Made by a program: the position numbers and the translations under genes. A stretch of DNA of 64,000 nt, taken from an uncultured Victivallales bacterium. GTDB taxonomy: Bacteria; Verrucomicrobiota; Lentisphaeria; Victivallales; UBA1829. The DNA lies in the NCBI GenBank assembly GCA_944390735.1, contig CALXRL010000001.1, positions 41,911 through 105,910 on the forward strand. Direction: 5' to 3'. Positions 16,352-25,142 of the stretch are shown one piece after another (position 1 is the stretch's first letter; every line of letters begins with the position of its first letter). Below the pieces are notes generated by a model. That model made no database searches. It had not been told where the DNA came from and saw only the letters and a list, made by a program, of their open reading frames with translations.

Positions 16352-17977
16352 ATGGTTTTCAGACAATTGAAAATATGGGTTCCGGCGCTGGCGGCGCTCG
16401 CGCTTCTGATGGCGGCGACAGTCTTTGTCCAGGGGCGTCTGGACACCATCGTGAAGGAGGACAAACTTGTGGACGAGGCCAGCATCGAGGGACTGCCGCC
16501 GATGGTGGCGTTCACCACGGTGGCGCTGGGAGGATTCCGCGGCGTGCTCGCCGACCTGCTCTGGCTGAGAACAACAGGACTCCAGTCGCAGGGCAAGTAT
16601 TTCGAAATGGTGCAGCTGGCCTCCTGGATCACCAAACTTCAGCCGAAATTCACCGGAGCCACCGCGTATCTGGCATGGAACATGGCGTACAATATTTCCG
16701 TCACATTCACCTCTCCGGTGGACCGCTGGCGCTGGGTTCAGCGCGGAATTGAACTCATCCGCGACGAGGCTCTCAACTACAATGCCAACGATCCCCTGCT
16801 TTACCGCGAACTCGGATGGATCTATCAGCATAAAATCGGCAATATGCTCGACGATGCGCAGAAGTATTATAAGTACATGATTGCCAAGGAGATGATGAAG
16901 GCTTACGGCGGGGTCGCCTCTCCCGACTGGGCCGCGCTCGCCGCCGCTCCGAAGACCAATGCCGAGTTCCGCCGGGCGCACGCGGACGACCCCGCGCTCT
17001 GGGAGGAGATCCGCAAGGCCGGATTCGATGGACTGGATTCCCTTTCCAGAAAATTCCGTGAAATCGGATTTCTCCCGGACAATCTGATTCAGGTTCTGAA
17101 ACCGGAGACCAAAGACGCGCTCGACACTTTCCTGCGAGCCAAATGGCTCCGCGAATACTACAAACTCCGTCCCGAGATCGTGATTCAGATCAACAAGGAT
17201 TACGGGGAGCTCGACTGGCGGCTTTCCGACTCCTTTGCCATTTACTGGGCGACTCTCGGAATCATGTACAGTCCGAAACGGGCGAGCATCGACTGCGACC
17301 GCATGATTACGCAGTCGCTCAAGGAGTCCTTTATTGCCGGGCGCATTCTCATTCCGGGCAAGGAGGTCACCATGAATTATATGCTTGTCCCGAATCTCGG
17401 GCTCGCGGATGCGGTGCGCAAAACCTATCTGGAAGCCTATGAGCGCAATCAGACCTCCACGTTCAAAAGCGCTCTGGACAATTTCATGAAAGATGCCATT
17501 GTCACATTGTACAGCTACGGACAGTACGGCAAATCCCGCGAATATTTCAACATCATGCGCAAGGAGCGCCGCGGCGATCCCGCTTACGCCGATTTCGACC
17601 GCTTCATCCTCAGGGAGTGGACCGAGGACATCAAGGACGGCAACTACAAGCAGGCCCATGATCTCATCAACGGACTGCTGTTCACCAGCTGTCTGCTGCT
17701 CGGCTATGACGATCCCGGCGGAGCCAACGCGCATCTTCAGCTGGCGAAGATGGCCTATGCAAAGTATTCCCATGAGTACAAGGATTCCAAGGACCGGGTG
17801 GGGCTTCCTCCGTTCGAAGTCATGAAATCCGAGATCGCCACCGCCTTCATCCGGAATTTCCCGACCCTTGCCGATCGCGTCAAGGCCTATATTACCGTGA
17901 ATCGGGCGGAAGCTCAGGCCGAGGCTGCGGAAAACAAATCTTCCGACGGAGCCTCCGGGGAATCTTCCCGTCCGTAA
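16352..17977 (+). CDS. Membrane-anchored helical-repeat (TPR-like) protein of unknown function
   Basis: A 541-residue protein with one N-terminal membrane anchor (WVPALAALALLMAATVFVQG). The rest is alpha-helical with Trp/Tyr-rich repeats resembling degenerate TPRs (FRGVLADLLWLRTTGLQSQGK, DPLLYRELGWIYQHKIGN, LDDAQKYYKYMIAKEMMKAYGG). I know of similar proteins next to ABC-2 systems in PVC bacteria but no assigned function. It ends the seven-gene operon, 3 bp after the permease, and probably forms the extracytoplasmic part of that transporter. No obvious terminator follows. Confidence 0.7.
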   Translation: MVFRQLKIWVPALAALALLMAATVFVQGRLDTIVKEDKLVDEASIEGLPPMVAFTTVALGGFRGVLADLLWLRTTGLQSQGKYFEMVQLASWITKLQPKFTGATAYLAWNMAYNISVTFTSPVDRWRWVQRGIELIRDEALNYNANDPLLYRELGWIYQHKIGNMLDDAQKYYKYMIAKEMMKAYGGVASPDWAALAAAPKTNAEFRRAHADDPALWEEIRKAGFDGLDSLSRKFREIGFLPDNLIQVLKPETKDALDTFLRAKWLREYYKLRPEIVIQINKDYGELDWRLSDSFAIYWATLGIMYSPKRASIDCDRMITQSLKESFIAGRILIPGKEVTMNYMLVPNLGLADAVRKTYLEAYERNQTSTFKSALDNFMKDAIVTLYSYGQYGKSREYFNIMRKERRGDPAYADFDRFILREWTEDIKDGNYKQAHDLINGLLFTSCLLLGYDDPGGANAHLQLAKMAYAKYSHEYKDSKDRVGLPPFEVMKSEIATAFIRNFPTLADRVKAYITVNRAEAQAEAAENKSSDGASGESSRP

Positions 17978-18042
17978 AAATTTCCGCTTTGAACCATTCA
18001 CCATCGCCGCCGGAAGCGGTGGAACGCATCGTGTTCCGACGG

Positions 18043-19173
18043 TCAGCGGGATGCGGCGCGGAGTTCCTCCGCAAGTTCGCGTGCGGCGTTGGAAAGAAAT
18101 CTTCCCGCATTGAGGCGAATTTCTTCAAAGGGGAGTCCGGCAGGGGTGGCGGCTTTTGTTTTCCAGAAGAGCGGGGCCGGCGATTCGCGGGAACCCTGCA
18201 CCGCTCCGGAAAGCAGAATGCACTTGACGCGGTGCTTCCGGCAGACCTCCGCGATTTCCGCACACAGTTTTCCGTGTTCCGTCTGCGGATCGGTACAGCC
18301 TTCCCCGGTGATGACATAATCCGTTCCGGGAAGAAGCGATTCAAAACGGGTGGTCTCCATGGCGAGACGTGCGCCCGATTCGGTTCGGGCGGAGCAGAAC
18401 GCGCGCAGTCCCATGCCGAGTCCGCCGGCGGCTCCGTCACCGGGCTGATCGGCCCGGTCGATCATTCCCTGACGGATCAGAACGGAGGAGAGATTCCGCA
18501 ACCCCTCCTCCAGAAGAGGAATCATTTCGGGTGTGGCGCCCTTCTGCGGAGCAAATACCGCGGCGGCGCCCTCTTCGCCCAGCAGAGGATTGGTGACATC
18601 CGAGGCAATGCGGATGTCACAGCGGAACAGGGAGCGGTCGACGGCGCTTCCGTCAATGTGCGCAATCTTCCTCAGCGACTCCCCGCGGAGGGCGTGCAGT
18701 GGACGATTCTGGGCATCGTAGAAGCGATAGCCGAGCGCTTCCGCCATTCCGGCTCCGCCATCGACCGTGGCGCTTCCACCGATTCCTATGAGCATGTTTT
18801 CCGCTCCCTGTTTCAGAGCTTCGAGGATCAATTCTCCGGTTCCGTACGTGGATGTGCGCATCGGATTTCGTTCTTCTGGCGTCAGGAGGGTCATGCCGGA
18901 TGCCGCCGCCATTTCCAGAATGGCGGTCCTCCCAGCCATGCCGTAGAACGCGGAGACGGGCCGTCCGAGCGGGTCGTGGACACGGACGCTTTCGCGTCTT
19001 CCGTTCAGGGCGCGAGTGAGAGCATCCACGGTGCCTTCCCCGCCGTCCGCGAGCGGAAGAGAGAGAATTTCCGCCTCCGGAAGAACCGAGGCAATGGCTT
19101 TCGATTCGATTTCGGCCGCCTGTTCCGCCGTCAGAGTGCCTTTGAATTTATCGGGTGCGATCAGAAGTCTCAT
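18043..19173 (-). CDS. glxK: Glycerate kinase (GlxK/GarK family)
   Basis: A 376-residue kinase that phosphorylates D-glycerate. It opens with the family hallmark LIAPDKFKGTLTAEQAA, then ADGGEGTVDAL, GIGGSATVDGGAGMAEALGY and VITGEGCTDPQTEHGK, where most members have Arg instead of Cys in the TGEGR box. The ATG at 19173 overlaps the stop of the upstream dehydrogenase by 4 bp (ATGA), which fixes this start over longer in-frame options. Together the pair suggests a route through a glycerate or hydroxy-aldehyde intermediate. Whether the product is 2- or 3-phosphoglycerate cannot be told from sequence. Confidence 0.92.
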   Translation of the reverse strand: MRLLIAPDKFKGTLTAEQAAEIESKAIASVLPEAEILSLPLADGGEGTVDALTRALNGRRESVRVHDPLGRPVSAFYGMAGRTAILEMAAASGMTLLTPEERNPMRTSTYGTGELILEALKQGAENMLIGIGGSATVDGGAGMAEALGYRFYDAQNRPLHALRGESLRKIAHIDGSAVDRSLFRCDIRIASDVTNPLLGEEGAAAVFAPQKGATPEMIPLLEEGLRNLSSVLIRQGMIDRADQPGDGAAGGLGMGLRAFCSARTESGARLAMETTRFESLLPGTDYVITGEGCTDPQTEHGKLCAEIAEVCRKHRVKCILLSGAVQGSRESPAPLFWKTKAATPAGLPFEEIRLNAGRFLSNAARELAEELRAASR

Positions 19174-20390
19174 TTTGTCCAGACATGATCCAGAACGTCG
19201 TGAAAAACGGTTCTGCACTCGTCCGCCCGGATTTTCCGAGGGGCGCTTTCCAGTTTGACCGGATTCTGTGCCGCATCCTCCGCCAGTTTGTCGATCCATT
19301 CCGTTCCGGTGCCGGTCAGTTCTCCCGGATGCACGGTTCCTCCGCAGGATTCGATCCATTTTTCATAGGAGCCAATCACCTCTTCGGGCGTGCTTCCGGG
19401 AAAGACTCCGGAGAGGAGCATGGTCTGTTTGCGCACCGGTTCCTCCCGCAGATAGAACTTCCAGAAGTGCGGAAGAAGCGCCGCGACCGCCGCGCCGTGC
19501 GGTGCCTTCCCGCAGAAGGAGAAACTCAGAAGATGCGGAAGAGAAGTCGGAGAAAAGCGGATCGCCATTCCCGCCAGCGTCGCCGCCGCCGAGAGTTCCG
19601 CCCGCTCCTCCTGATCCTCCGGCACCCGCAGAACTTTCGGAAGCGCGGACACGATCATCCGCGTCGCCTGCAACGCCCATTGCACAACCGCGGGATGAGC
19701 TTCGCAGCCGCGGAAGTTCAGCAGACTTTCCACGGCATGAACCAGTGCGTCGAATGCTGTCACGCGCGTCAGATTCTGCGGCGCGCTGACCGTGAACATC
19801 GGTTCCACCGCGGCGAGTTCCGGAATGATCGCCGGATCGGCAATCAGTTTTTTCACTCCGGTTCCGGCATCAATGATGTTGGCGTAGCATGTGACTTCCG
19901 ATCCGGTCCCGGCGGTGGTCGGAACCGCCAGAATGCGCCGGAACGTCCGGCCGGGAAAGGCGGAGGTGGCCGCTTCCCTGCCGAAGAGCCTGTCGATGTC
20001 CATGCCTGTCTGCCAGGAGAGATAGGCGGCTTTTGCCGCATCCATGACGCTGCCTCCGCCGACGGCAATGACCGCATCCGGCTTTTCCGTGTCCAGACAG
20101 GCCACAATCCGCCGGACACAGTCGGTATCGGGTTCCGGAGGCACGTTCTCAAAGCGCGGCATGTTCAGATCCAGCTTCCCGAAAAGCGGCGACTGAAGAA
20201 AAGCGTGAAACGCTCCGCACCGGTGGACGGATTCTCCCCCCATGACCAGAAGAATGGTTTGATACTCCTTGAGCATGATGTGCGCGGAAAGCTGATCCAG
20301 CGCGTCGTAGCCGAAGGCAATGAGCGTTTCCTGACAGGTGTCCATCATGGTTTGGGCGTTGAAGAGTGTCTCTGTGATTCCGGTACTCAT
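19170..20390 (-). CDS. Iron-containing alcohol dehydrogenase
   Basis: A 406-residue NAD(P)-dependent dehydrogenase of the Fe-ADH (type III) family, similar to lactaldehyde reductase or 1,3-propanediol dehydrogenase. The nucleotide-binding motif is AVGGGSVMDAAKA. All four metal ligands of the family appear to be in place: Asp and His in DALVHAVESL, His in TSLPHLLSF and His in GKAPHGAAVAALLPH. The ATG at 20390 has AAGGAA 6 bases upstream and is preferred over a longer frame starting at 20495. It is translationally coupled to glycerate kinase and divergent from the phosphomutase pair. Substrate not determined; given its neighbour, a small hydroxy-aldehyde such as tartronate semialdehyde or glyceraldehyde is possible. 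Confidence 0.9.
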   Translation of the reverse strand: MSTGITETLFNAQTMMDTCQETLIAFGYDALDQLSAHIMLKEYQTILLVMGGESVHRCGAFHAFLQSPLFGKLDLNMPRFENVPPEPDTDCVRRIVACLDTEKPDAVIAVGGGSVMDAAKAAYLSWQTGMDIDRLFGREAATSAFPGRTFRRILAVPTTAGTGSEVTCYANIIDAGTGVKKLIADPAIIPELAAVEPMFTVSAPQNLTRVTAFDALVHAVESLLNFRGCEAHPAVVQWALQATRMIVSALPKVLRVPEDQEERAELSAAATLAGMAIRFSPTSLPHLLSFSFCGKAPHGAAVAALLPHFWKFYLREEPVRKQTMLLSGVFPGSTPEEVIGSYEKWIESCGGTVHPGELTGTGTEWIDKLAEDAAQNPVKLESAPRKIRADECRTVFHDVLDHVWTK

Positions 20391-20472
20391 GGCAATTTCC
20401 TTTCCGTTCAGATTCCTGGAAATAAAGGTACAGTAAGATTCCGTTTTTTTCAACCGGGAGAGCGGAATTTTC

Positions 20473-20500
20473 TTGATTTCATCCGGCGCGGGCATATATT
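20473..20500 (+). promoter_or_regulatory. Candidate promoter of the phosphomutase pair
   Basis: TTGATT (20473-20478) and TATATT (20495-20500) with a 16-bp spacer. The start of transcription would fall near 20507, after an in-frame ATG at 20501. This supports translation from the ATG at 20528, which has its own AGGA. Confidence 0.45.
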
Positions 20501-20527
20501 ATGATTCAAAAAAAGGATTGGGGCACC

Positions 20528-21892
20528 ATGAGATTTCTTCGACTCGGTCCGTCGGGCATTCGCGGAGCCGTCGGAACCGCGCTGACCTGTCAGCTGGCCA
20601 TCCGCTATGCCTCGGCGTTCGGAACCTGGCTGGGGGGCGGAACGGTCGGCGTGGCCATCGACTCGCGAACCTCGTCCCCGATGTTCAAGGCGGCGTGTCT
20701 TTCGGGATTGCTCTCCTGCGGGTGCGATGTGATGGATTTCGGAATCTGTCCCGCGCCGGTGCTGCATTTCGGCGTCCGGAAACTGGGGCTCGACGGGGGG
20801 CTTCTGATCGGGCCCGGTCACCATCAGGCCGGATGGAATGCCATTGTTCCGTTCTCCTCGCGCGGCTCCTGTCTTTCCCCCATTCAGAGCCAGGAGATGC
20901 TGGATATCTATCACGGCGGAATCTTCTCCTCGGCAAAATGGAACCGGATCGGCAGGATTCTTCCGGCGCCGGTCTCCATTCTGGACGACTATGTGGAGGA
21001 TCTCGCCGGGCTGGTCGACGGAAACGCAATCGCCGCACGGCGCTTCCGCGTGGTCATGGATTTCTGCAACGGATCCGGATCCGTTCTTCGGGAGCGTCTC
21101 GCGGAGCGCTTCGGAATCGATTCCGTGCCGATCAACGACATCCTTTCCGGATCCCTTCCGCATGATCCGGAGCCCAGACCGAGAAGTTCGGCCCAGGTGA
21201 AATCCATCATGCTGCCGCTGCGCGCCGACGCCGGATTTGTCTTCAGCAGCGATGCGGGGCGCGTCGCCATTGTCACGGATACGGGGGAGACCCTCTCCGA
21301 AGAATACACCGTTCCGATTGTCGCGGACAATCTTCTTGCCAAGTCTCCGAAAGGCTCCGTGGTGGTGACCAACTGGTGCTCCACCAAAACCCTGGACATG
21401 GTCGTTGCCGGACATGGCGGCGTGATCTGCAAAGGACAGACCGGAGAGGCGTATACCATTGACCTGATGCTGGAAAAAAATGCAATTCTCGCGGGGGAAG
21501 GCAGCGGAAGCGTGGCCGTCGCATCAAGCGGAACGTGCGGGTTCGATGCGTTCGCCGCCATGATCCTGACTCTGGAATCCATGGCGATGAAACGCAAGCG
21601 CTCCTCCGATATTGCAAGCGAGCTGCCGCGCTGGCACATTACCAAACTGTCGCTTCCGTGCCAGTCGTTCAAGGCGTACTCCGCGCTGCGCTCGCTCAAG
21701 GGACTCTTTCCGGACGCCGTCATGACCGAGTGCGACGGCCTCCGGTTCGACTGGCCCGACGGATGGGTCCATGTGCGAATGTCTATGACCGAACCCATTC
21801 TCCGGATGATTTTTGAATGGCGCGATCCGAACGAGGCCGTCAACAAGGTCACACACATCCGCGCCGCGGTGGAAAGGCTGATTGCAAAATGA
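20528..21892 (+). CDS. Catalytically degenerate phosphohexomutase paralogue
   Basis: A 454-residue member of the alpha-D-phosphohexomutase superfamily, clearly paralogous to the next gene: GPSGIRGAVGTAL start, GWNA after the catalytic loop, GEGSGS sugar loop, TEPILRM phosphate loop. The active-site loop TASHNP of working enzymes is replaced by GPGHHQ (residues 95-100), so the phosphoserine position is Gly97. The metal loop DPDGDR is replaced by SSDAGR (240-245), losing the first and third Asp. The usual mutase reaction should therefore be impossible. The frame is intact with normal codon use, so it looks maintained rather than decayed. It overlaps the active paralogue by 4 bp, suggesting a fixed 1:1 partner or a regulatory role. 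ATG 20528 chosen by AGGA 10 bases upstream. Confidence 0.85.
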   Translation: MRFLRLGPSGIRGAVGTALTCQLAIRYASAFGTWLGGGTVGVAIDSRTSSPMFKAACLSGLLSCGCDVMDFGICPAPVLHFGVRKLGLDGGLLIGPGHHQAGWNAIVPFSSRGSCLSPIQSQEMLDIYHGGIFSSAKWNRIGRILPAPVSILDDYVEDLAGLVDGNAIAARRFRVVMDFCNGSGSVLRERLAERFGIDSVPINDILSGSLPHDPEPRPRSSAQVKSIMLPLRADAGFVFSSDAGRVAIVTDTGETLSEEYTVPIVADNLLAKSPKGSVVVTNWCSTKTLDMVVAGHGGVICKGQTGEAYTIDLMLEKNAILAGEGSGSVAVASSGTCGFDAFAAMILTLESMAMKRKRSSDIASELPRWHITKLSLPCQSFKAYSALRSLKGLFPDAVMTECDGLRFDWPDGWVHVRMSMTEPILRMIFEWRDPNEAVNKVTHIRAAVERLIAK

Positions 21893-23271
21893 GTGTTCGA
21901 CGGAAAAATTTGAAAATCGGAGTGAGCGGCGTCCGCGGCATCGTGGGCGAGACGCTTTCTCCGGCCCTGGCCGCCGATTTCGCCGCCTCGTTCGGCGGCT
22001 ACACCGGTCACGGAATCGTGATCGTCGGCCGCGATACCCGTCCCAGCGGGGAGATGATTGAAAATGCGGTCGTTTCCGGACTTCTCGCTTCCGGATCCCA
22101 TGTGCTGCTCGCGGGCGTCGTGCCGACTCCTACGCTCCAGATCGCGGTGGAGGAGTATGAAGCCGCCGGAGCCATCGCCATCACCGCAAGTCACAATCCC
22201 GCGGAGTGGAACGCGTTGAAATTCATTGATTCCACGGCTTTCTTCCTGACGGAAAACGGCATGAACGCGCTGCTGGACATCTACAACCAGCCCCAGGATG
22301 ATTTCGTGACCGAACAGAACTTCCGCGGGGTTTCCCATCTGGAGCATGTTTTTCCCCTTCACGCAGGAAAAATCCTCGAACGAGTGGATACGGAGGCGAT
22401 TCGCCGCGCCCGATTCAAGGTTGCCGTGGACTGCTGCAACGGGGTCGGGGCGCTCTATTCAAAGCGTTTTCTCCTGGAGCTCGGTTGCGCCGAGGTGATT
22501 CCGATCTTTGAGGAGCCGGATGGCATCTTCAGAAGAAAGCCGGAACCGGTTGTTGCCAACCTCACGGAACTTTGCGAATGTGTGAAGCGGAACGGATGCC
22601 ATGTCGGATTTGCGCAGGATCCGGACGGCGACCGGATCTCCATCGTCAATGAACAGGGCGTTCCACTCGGCGAACAGTACTCCACCCTGATTCCCGCCGA
22701 CCGCGTGCTGGAACGGACTCCCGGACCCGTGGTCGCCAACATTCAGACCACCAAAGCTCTGGGGGACATCGCTTTGCGCTACGGTTCCGAAATCCGGTAT
22801 TCCAAGGTGGGAGAGGTGAACGTCGCCCGGGAAATGCTCCGCTGCAATGCCGTATTCGGCGCAGAGGGCGGAAGCGGCGGAATCCTCTGGCGCGACGTGC
22901 ATCTCTGCCGCGACAGCTTCTCCGCCATGGCCCTGACGCTTGAGGCCATGGCACTCCGAAAACAGACCGTTTCCGGGATCATGAACACTCTGCCCCGTTA
23001 CTGGTCCGCCACGGAAAAACTCGAAACCGATGCGCAGAGCGCCTGCAATGCTCTCCGTTTCTTCGCCCAGAAATATGCGGACCGAAAGCCCGTGCTAATC
23101 GACGGGGTCCGGCTGGATTTCGAACACTCCTGGATCCTTGCCCGGCAGTCCAACACCGAACCGGTGATCCGCATCTATGCCGAATCGGCTCGGAGTCAGA
23201 CGGATGCAAAACACCTGGCCGGATCTGTCGCTGGCGAGCTGCGCGGATTCCTTGTCCGGGATGGGAAATAG
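21889..23271 (+). CDS. Phosphoglucomutase/phosphomannomutase-family enzyme
   Basis: A 460-residue phosphohexomutase with all four active-site loops: TASHNPAEWNALKF with phosphoserine Ser101, the Mg loop DPDGDR (244-249), the sugar-specificity loop AEGGSGG, and the phosphate loop RQSNTEPVIRIYAE. The start VSGVRGIVGETLSP resembles archaeal-type phosphomannomutase/phosphoglucosamine mutase proteins. Sugar specificity cannot be fixed: GlmM, ManB and Pgm activities are all possible. The ATG overlaps the stop of the degenerate paralogue (ATGA), so the longer in-frame start at 21817 is rejected. Confidence 0.92.
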   Translation: MSVRRKNLKIGVSGVRGIVGETLSPALAADFAASFGGYTGHGIVIVGRDTRPSGEMIENAVVSGLLASGSHVLLAGVVPTPTLQIAVEEYEAAGAIAITASHNPAEWNALKFIDSTAFFLTENGMNALLDIYNQPQDDFVTEQNFRGVSHLEHVFPLHAGKILERVDTEAIRRARFKVAVDCCNGVGALYSKRFLLELGCAEVIPIFEEPDGIFRRKPEPVVANLTELCECVKRNGCHVGFAQDPDGDRISIVNEQGVPLGEQYSTLIPADRVLERTPGPVVANIQTTKALGDIALRYGSEIRYSKVGEVNVAREMLRCNAVFGAEGGSGGILWRDVHLCRDSFSAMALTLEAMALRKQTVSGIMNTLPRYWSATEKLETDAQSACNALRFFAQKYADRKPVLIDGVRLDFEHSWILARQSNTEPVIRIYAESARSQTDAKHLAGSVAGELRGFLVRDGK

Positions 23272-23432
23272 CATCTCTTCTTCGCGCTGGAACGTGCCGC
23301 GGGGAGGGAAAAAACCTTCTTTCCGGGCGGGGGACCGGATCCGCCTCCCTCAATCCAGCGGATCGACCTGCGGAGGAAGGAGGGGGGCCGCGTCCGGAAG
23401 GGATGTGGTCGTCAGGCGTTTTTTTCGACTGC

Positions 23433-23466
23433 AAAAAAAGAGCGGTCCGGAAAATCGGAACGCTCT
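23433..23466 (-). terminator. Rho-independent terminator of the Gfo/Idh/MocA gene
   Basis: Read on the minus strand, AGAGCGTTCCG pairs with CGGACCGCTCT (one mismatch) around a short ATTTTC loop and is followed by seven T. It lies about 25 bp beyond the stop at 23490. On the plus strand the stem is followed by TTTCTTCT, so it may also stop the convergent phosphomutase transcript. Confidence 0.8.
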
Positions 23467-23489
23467 TTCTTCTCCCTGAGTCCGGAATG

Positions 23490-24650
23490 TTATTTCCGGA
23501 AGGATTTTGAGAAATCCTCGGTTTCGTCGGTTGCGGCGACTTTTTTCACATATCGGGAGGTTGCGACCAGCTTGTCGAGTTCGGCGGCGAACTCCGCGGC
23601 ATCCATGGGCAGTTCCACGGTTTTGTGTTTGAGTCCGGAGAGGAGCATGGCGTTTCCGAGTTCGAGGCCGCGGATGCCTTCGACCGCCGGAGCGATCAGG
23701 GGAACGTCCTTCAGGATGGCGTCACAGAAGTTTTCGAGCACGTCGCGGTGCTGGTGATCGTTGCCTGCGGCGACGGGAATTGTGACGTTCCAGACCGGCG
23801 GACAACTGAATTTTTCCTTGGATTCCCGGCAGAATCTGGAGGTTTCCATCTCATTTCGCAGATAGGTGAGTTTGCCATCCTCGAACACGACGCGTCCGTG
23901 TTCGGCGGTAATCTCAAGACGGTTGGTTCCCGGCGCTTCCCCGGTGGAGGCAATGAAGACGCCGGTCGCCCTGTTGGGATATTCCAGAACGGCGGTGACA
24001 TCGTCTTCCACCTCGATATCGTGATATTTTCCGAGCGCGATCGTCGCCGTGACTTTTTCCGGCATGCCGAACAGCCACTGCATCAGATCCAGCTGATGGG
24101 GACACTGATTGAGAAGCACGCCGCCGCCTTCTCCGCGCCAGCTTGCGCGCCAGTCGCCGGAATCGTAGTAGGCCTGCGTCCGGAACCAGTTGGTGATGAT
24201 CCAGTTGACGCGGCGGATCTCCCCGAGTTCTCCCGATTCAATCAGCTCCTTGATCTTTTTATGCGCCGGGATGGTGCGCTGATTGAACATCGCGGCCAGT
24301 TTCAGATGCGGATATTTCTTCGCCGCTTCCAGAAGCTGTTCCGCAAGCTGTTTATGCACCGATACCGGCTTTTCCGTCAGGGCATGTTTTCCGCACTCCA
24401 GCGCACGGAGCACCAGGGGAACATGAAAATAGTGCGGAGTGGCCACGACAACGGCGTCCACATCCGCGTTTTGAAAGAAGGCCTCGTCCTCCGTGAACAG
24501 CTGAAACCCTTTGCCTTCATAACGTTTGAGCTTCTCCGGATTCGTGTCGCAGAGCGCGGTGAGTTTTGCGTTCCCGAGTTCCCCCAGACTGACGACGTGG
24601 GCACTGCCCATGTTTCCCAGTCCGATAATTCCGATTTTTACCTGATCCAT
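23490..24650 (-). CDS. Gfo/Idh/MocA-family NAD(P)-dependent oxidoreductase
   Basis: A 386-residue sugar-type dehydrogenase. The Rossmann motif is IGIIGLGNMGSAHV at the N-terminus, followed by the family EKPVS box near residue 98. The substrate-side motif GGGVLLNQCPHQLDLMQWLFG includes the catalytic-type H-x-x-D pair. Substrate is likely a sugar, inositol or amino-sugar derivative, in line with nearby hydrolase loci. The ATG at 24650 follows GGAGGAG by 9 bases; a longer frame to 24764 is not supported. It is a monocistronic gene with its own terminator, divergent from the pseudopilin-GH2 operon. Confidence 0.93.
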   Translation of the reverse strand: MDQVKIGIIGLGNMGSAHVVSLGELGNAKLTALCDTNPEKLKRYEGKGFQLFTEDEAFFQNADVDAVVVATPHYFHVPLVLRALECGKHALTEKPVSVHKQLAEQLLEAAKKYPHLKLAAMFNQRTIPAHKKIKELIESGELGEIRRVNWIITNWFRTQAYYDSGDWRASWRGEGGGVLLNQCPHQLDLMQWLFGMPEKVTATIALGKYHDIEVEDDVTAVLEYPNRATGVFIASTGEAPGTNRLEITAEHGRVVFEDGKLTYLRNEMETSRFCRESKEKFSCPPVWNVTIPVAAGNDHQHRDVLENFCDAILKDVPLIAPAVEGIRGLELGNAMLLSGLKHKTVELPMDAAEFAAELDKLVATSRYVKKVAATDETEDFSKSFRK

Positions 24651-24909
24651 TTCTATTTTCTCCTCCGCCTGCATGCAATTCCCATGAAGCGTTGTTTTGC
24701 TGATTTGCGTCCGGCGGCGCCGGCGCGTGTTATAATACAATAGTTCCGGAATATTTTTTTTCAATCCCCGCGCCCCGGGAGAAATCGGAATACCTTTTCC
24801 TTTTTTCCTGCGGAAAATGGAACGTGTTTCCCGCAGGATTCGGTGGAGTTTGCTTTCCTCCGCGAAAAAAAGAAATCTGTTTTTTTTGAAATTTGCCCTG
24901 TTTCCCCTC

Positions 24910-24938
24910 TTGACAATTCCTCAAAAATCGAGTATAAT
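24910..24938 (+). promoter_or_regulatory. Consensus sigma-70 promoter of the pseudopilin-GH2 operon
   Basis: TTGACA (24910-24915), a 17-bp spacer and TATAAT (24933-24938) form a perfect consensus. Such a strong promoter in front of a catabolic operon implies tight repression, and an operator-like site lies directly at the expected transcription start. Confidence 0.85.
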
Positions 24939-24947
24939 GGAATATGG

Positions 24948-24962
24948 TCAAACGTTAGAGCA
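24948..24962 (+). promoter_or_regulatory. LacI-type operator
   Basis: TCAAACGTTAGAGCA has the central AACGTT typical of LacI/GalR operators and starts 10 bases after the -10 hexamer. It matches the site at 52443-52458 (TCAAAACGTTTAAGCA read on the minus strand) at nearly every position and at the same distance from the promoter. The regulator is therefore probably the LacI-type protein at 51439-52422 or a close paralogue. Confidence 0.6.
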
Positions 24963-25142
24963 AAAAAACGGACGTTCCATGTGGCCGGATTGAAGAGGAG
25001 AGAGGGAGGGAGAGCGCTTTTCCTCCCCGTTTCCCGGAGAAGCGCTTCCGCACTTTGCGGGAGAGTGCCGGAATCGGGGCGGACAAAGCAGACCGGCTGC
25101 ATGGATCGTCAGAAAATACAAGGCCGGGAGAAAGGAACAGGA

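Larger units (their letters stand above)
24651..25142. other. Divergent regulatory region, 492 bp
   Basis: The gap between the oxidoreductase and the pseudopilin-GH2 operon carries a consensus rightward promoter (24910-24938), a LacI-type operator (24948-24962) and a leader of roughly 200 bases with no visible gene. Near 24730 an A/T-rich stretch (TTATAATACAAT) may serve as the leftward -10, but no clear -35 is paired with it. Confidence 0.6.

Noticed and set aside
11513..18004. A 2163-codon open frame antisense to the metal ATPase/ABC operon
   Set aside because: It covers five clearly real genes on the other strand, reads as Arg/His/Gly-rich sequence without any motif, and is explained by the codon bias of the real genes, which removes stops from one antisense frame.
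24703..24736. TATAAT at about 24730 as a rightward promoter
   Set aside because: The only TTG-type -35 upstream leaves a spacer of 20 bp, and a far better promoter lies at 24910-24938 for the same operon.
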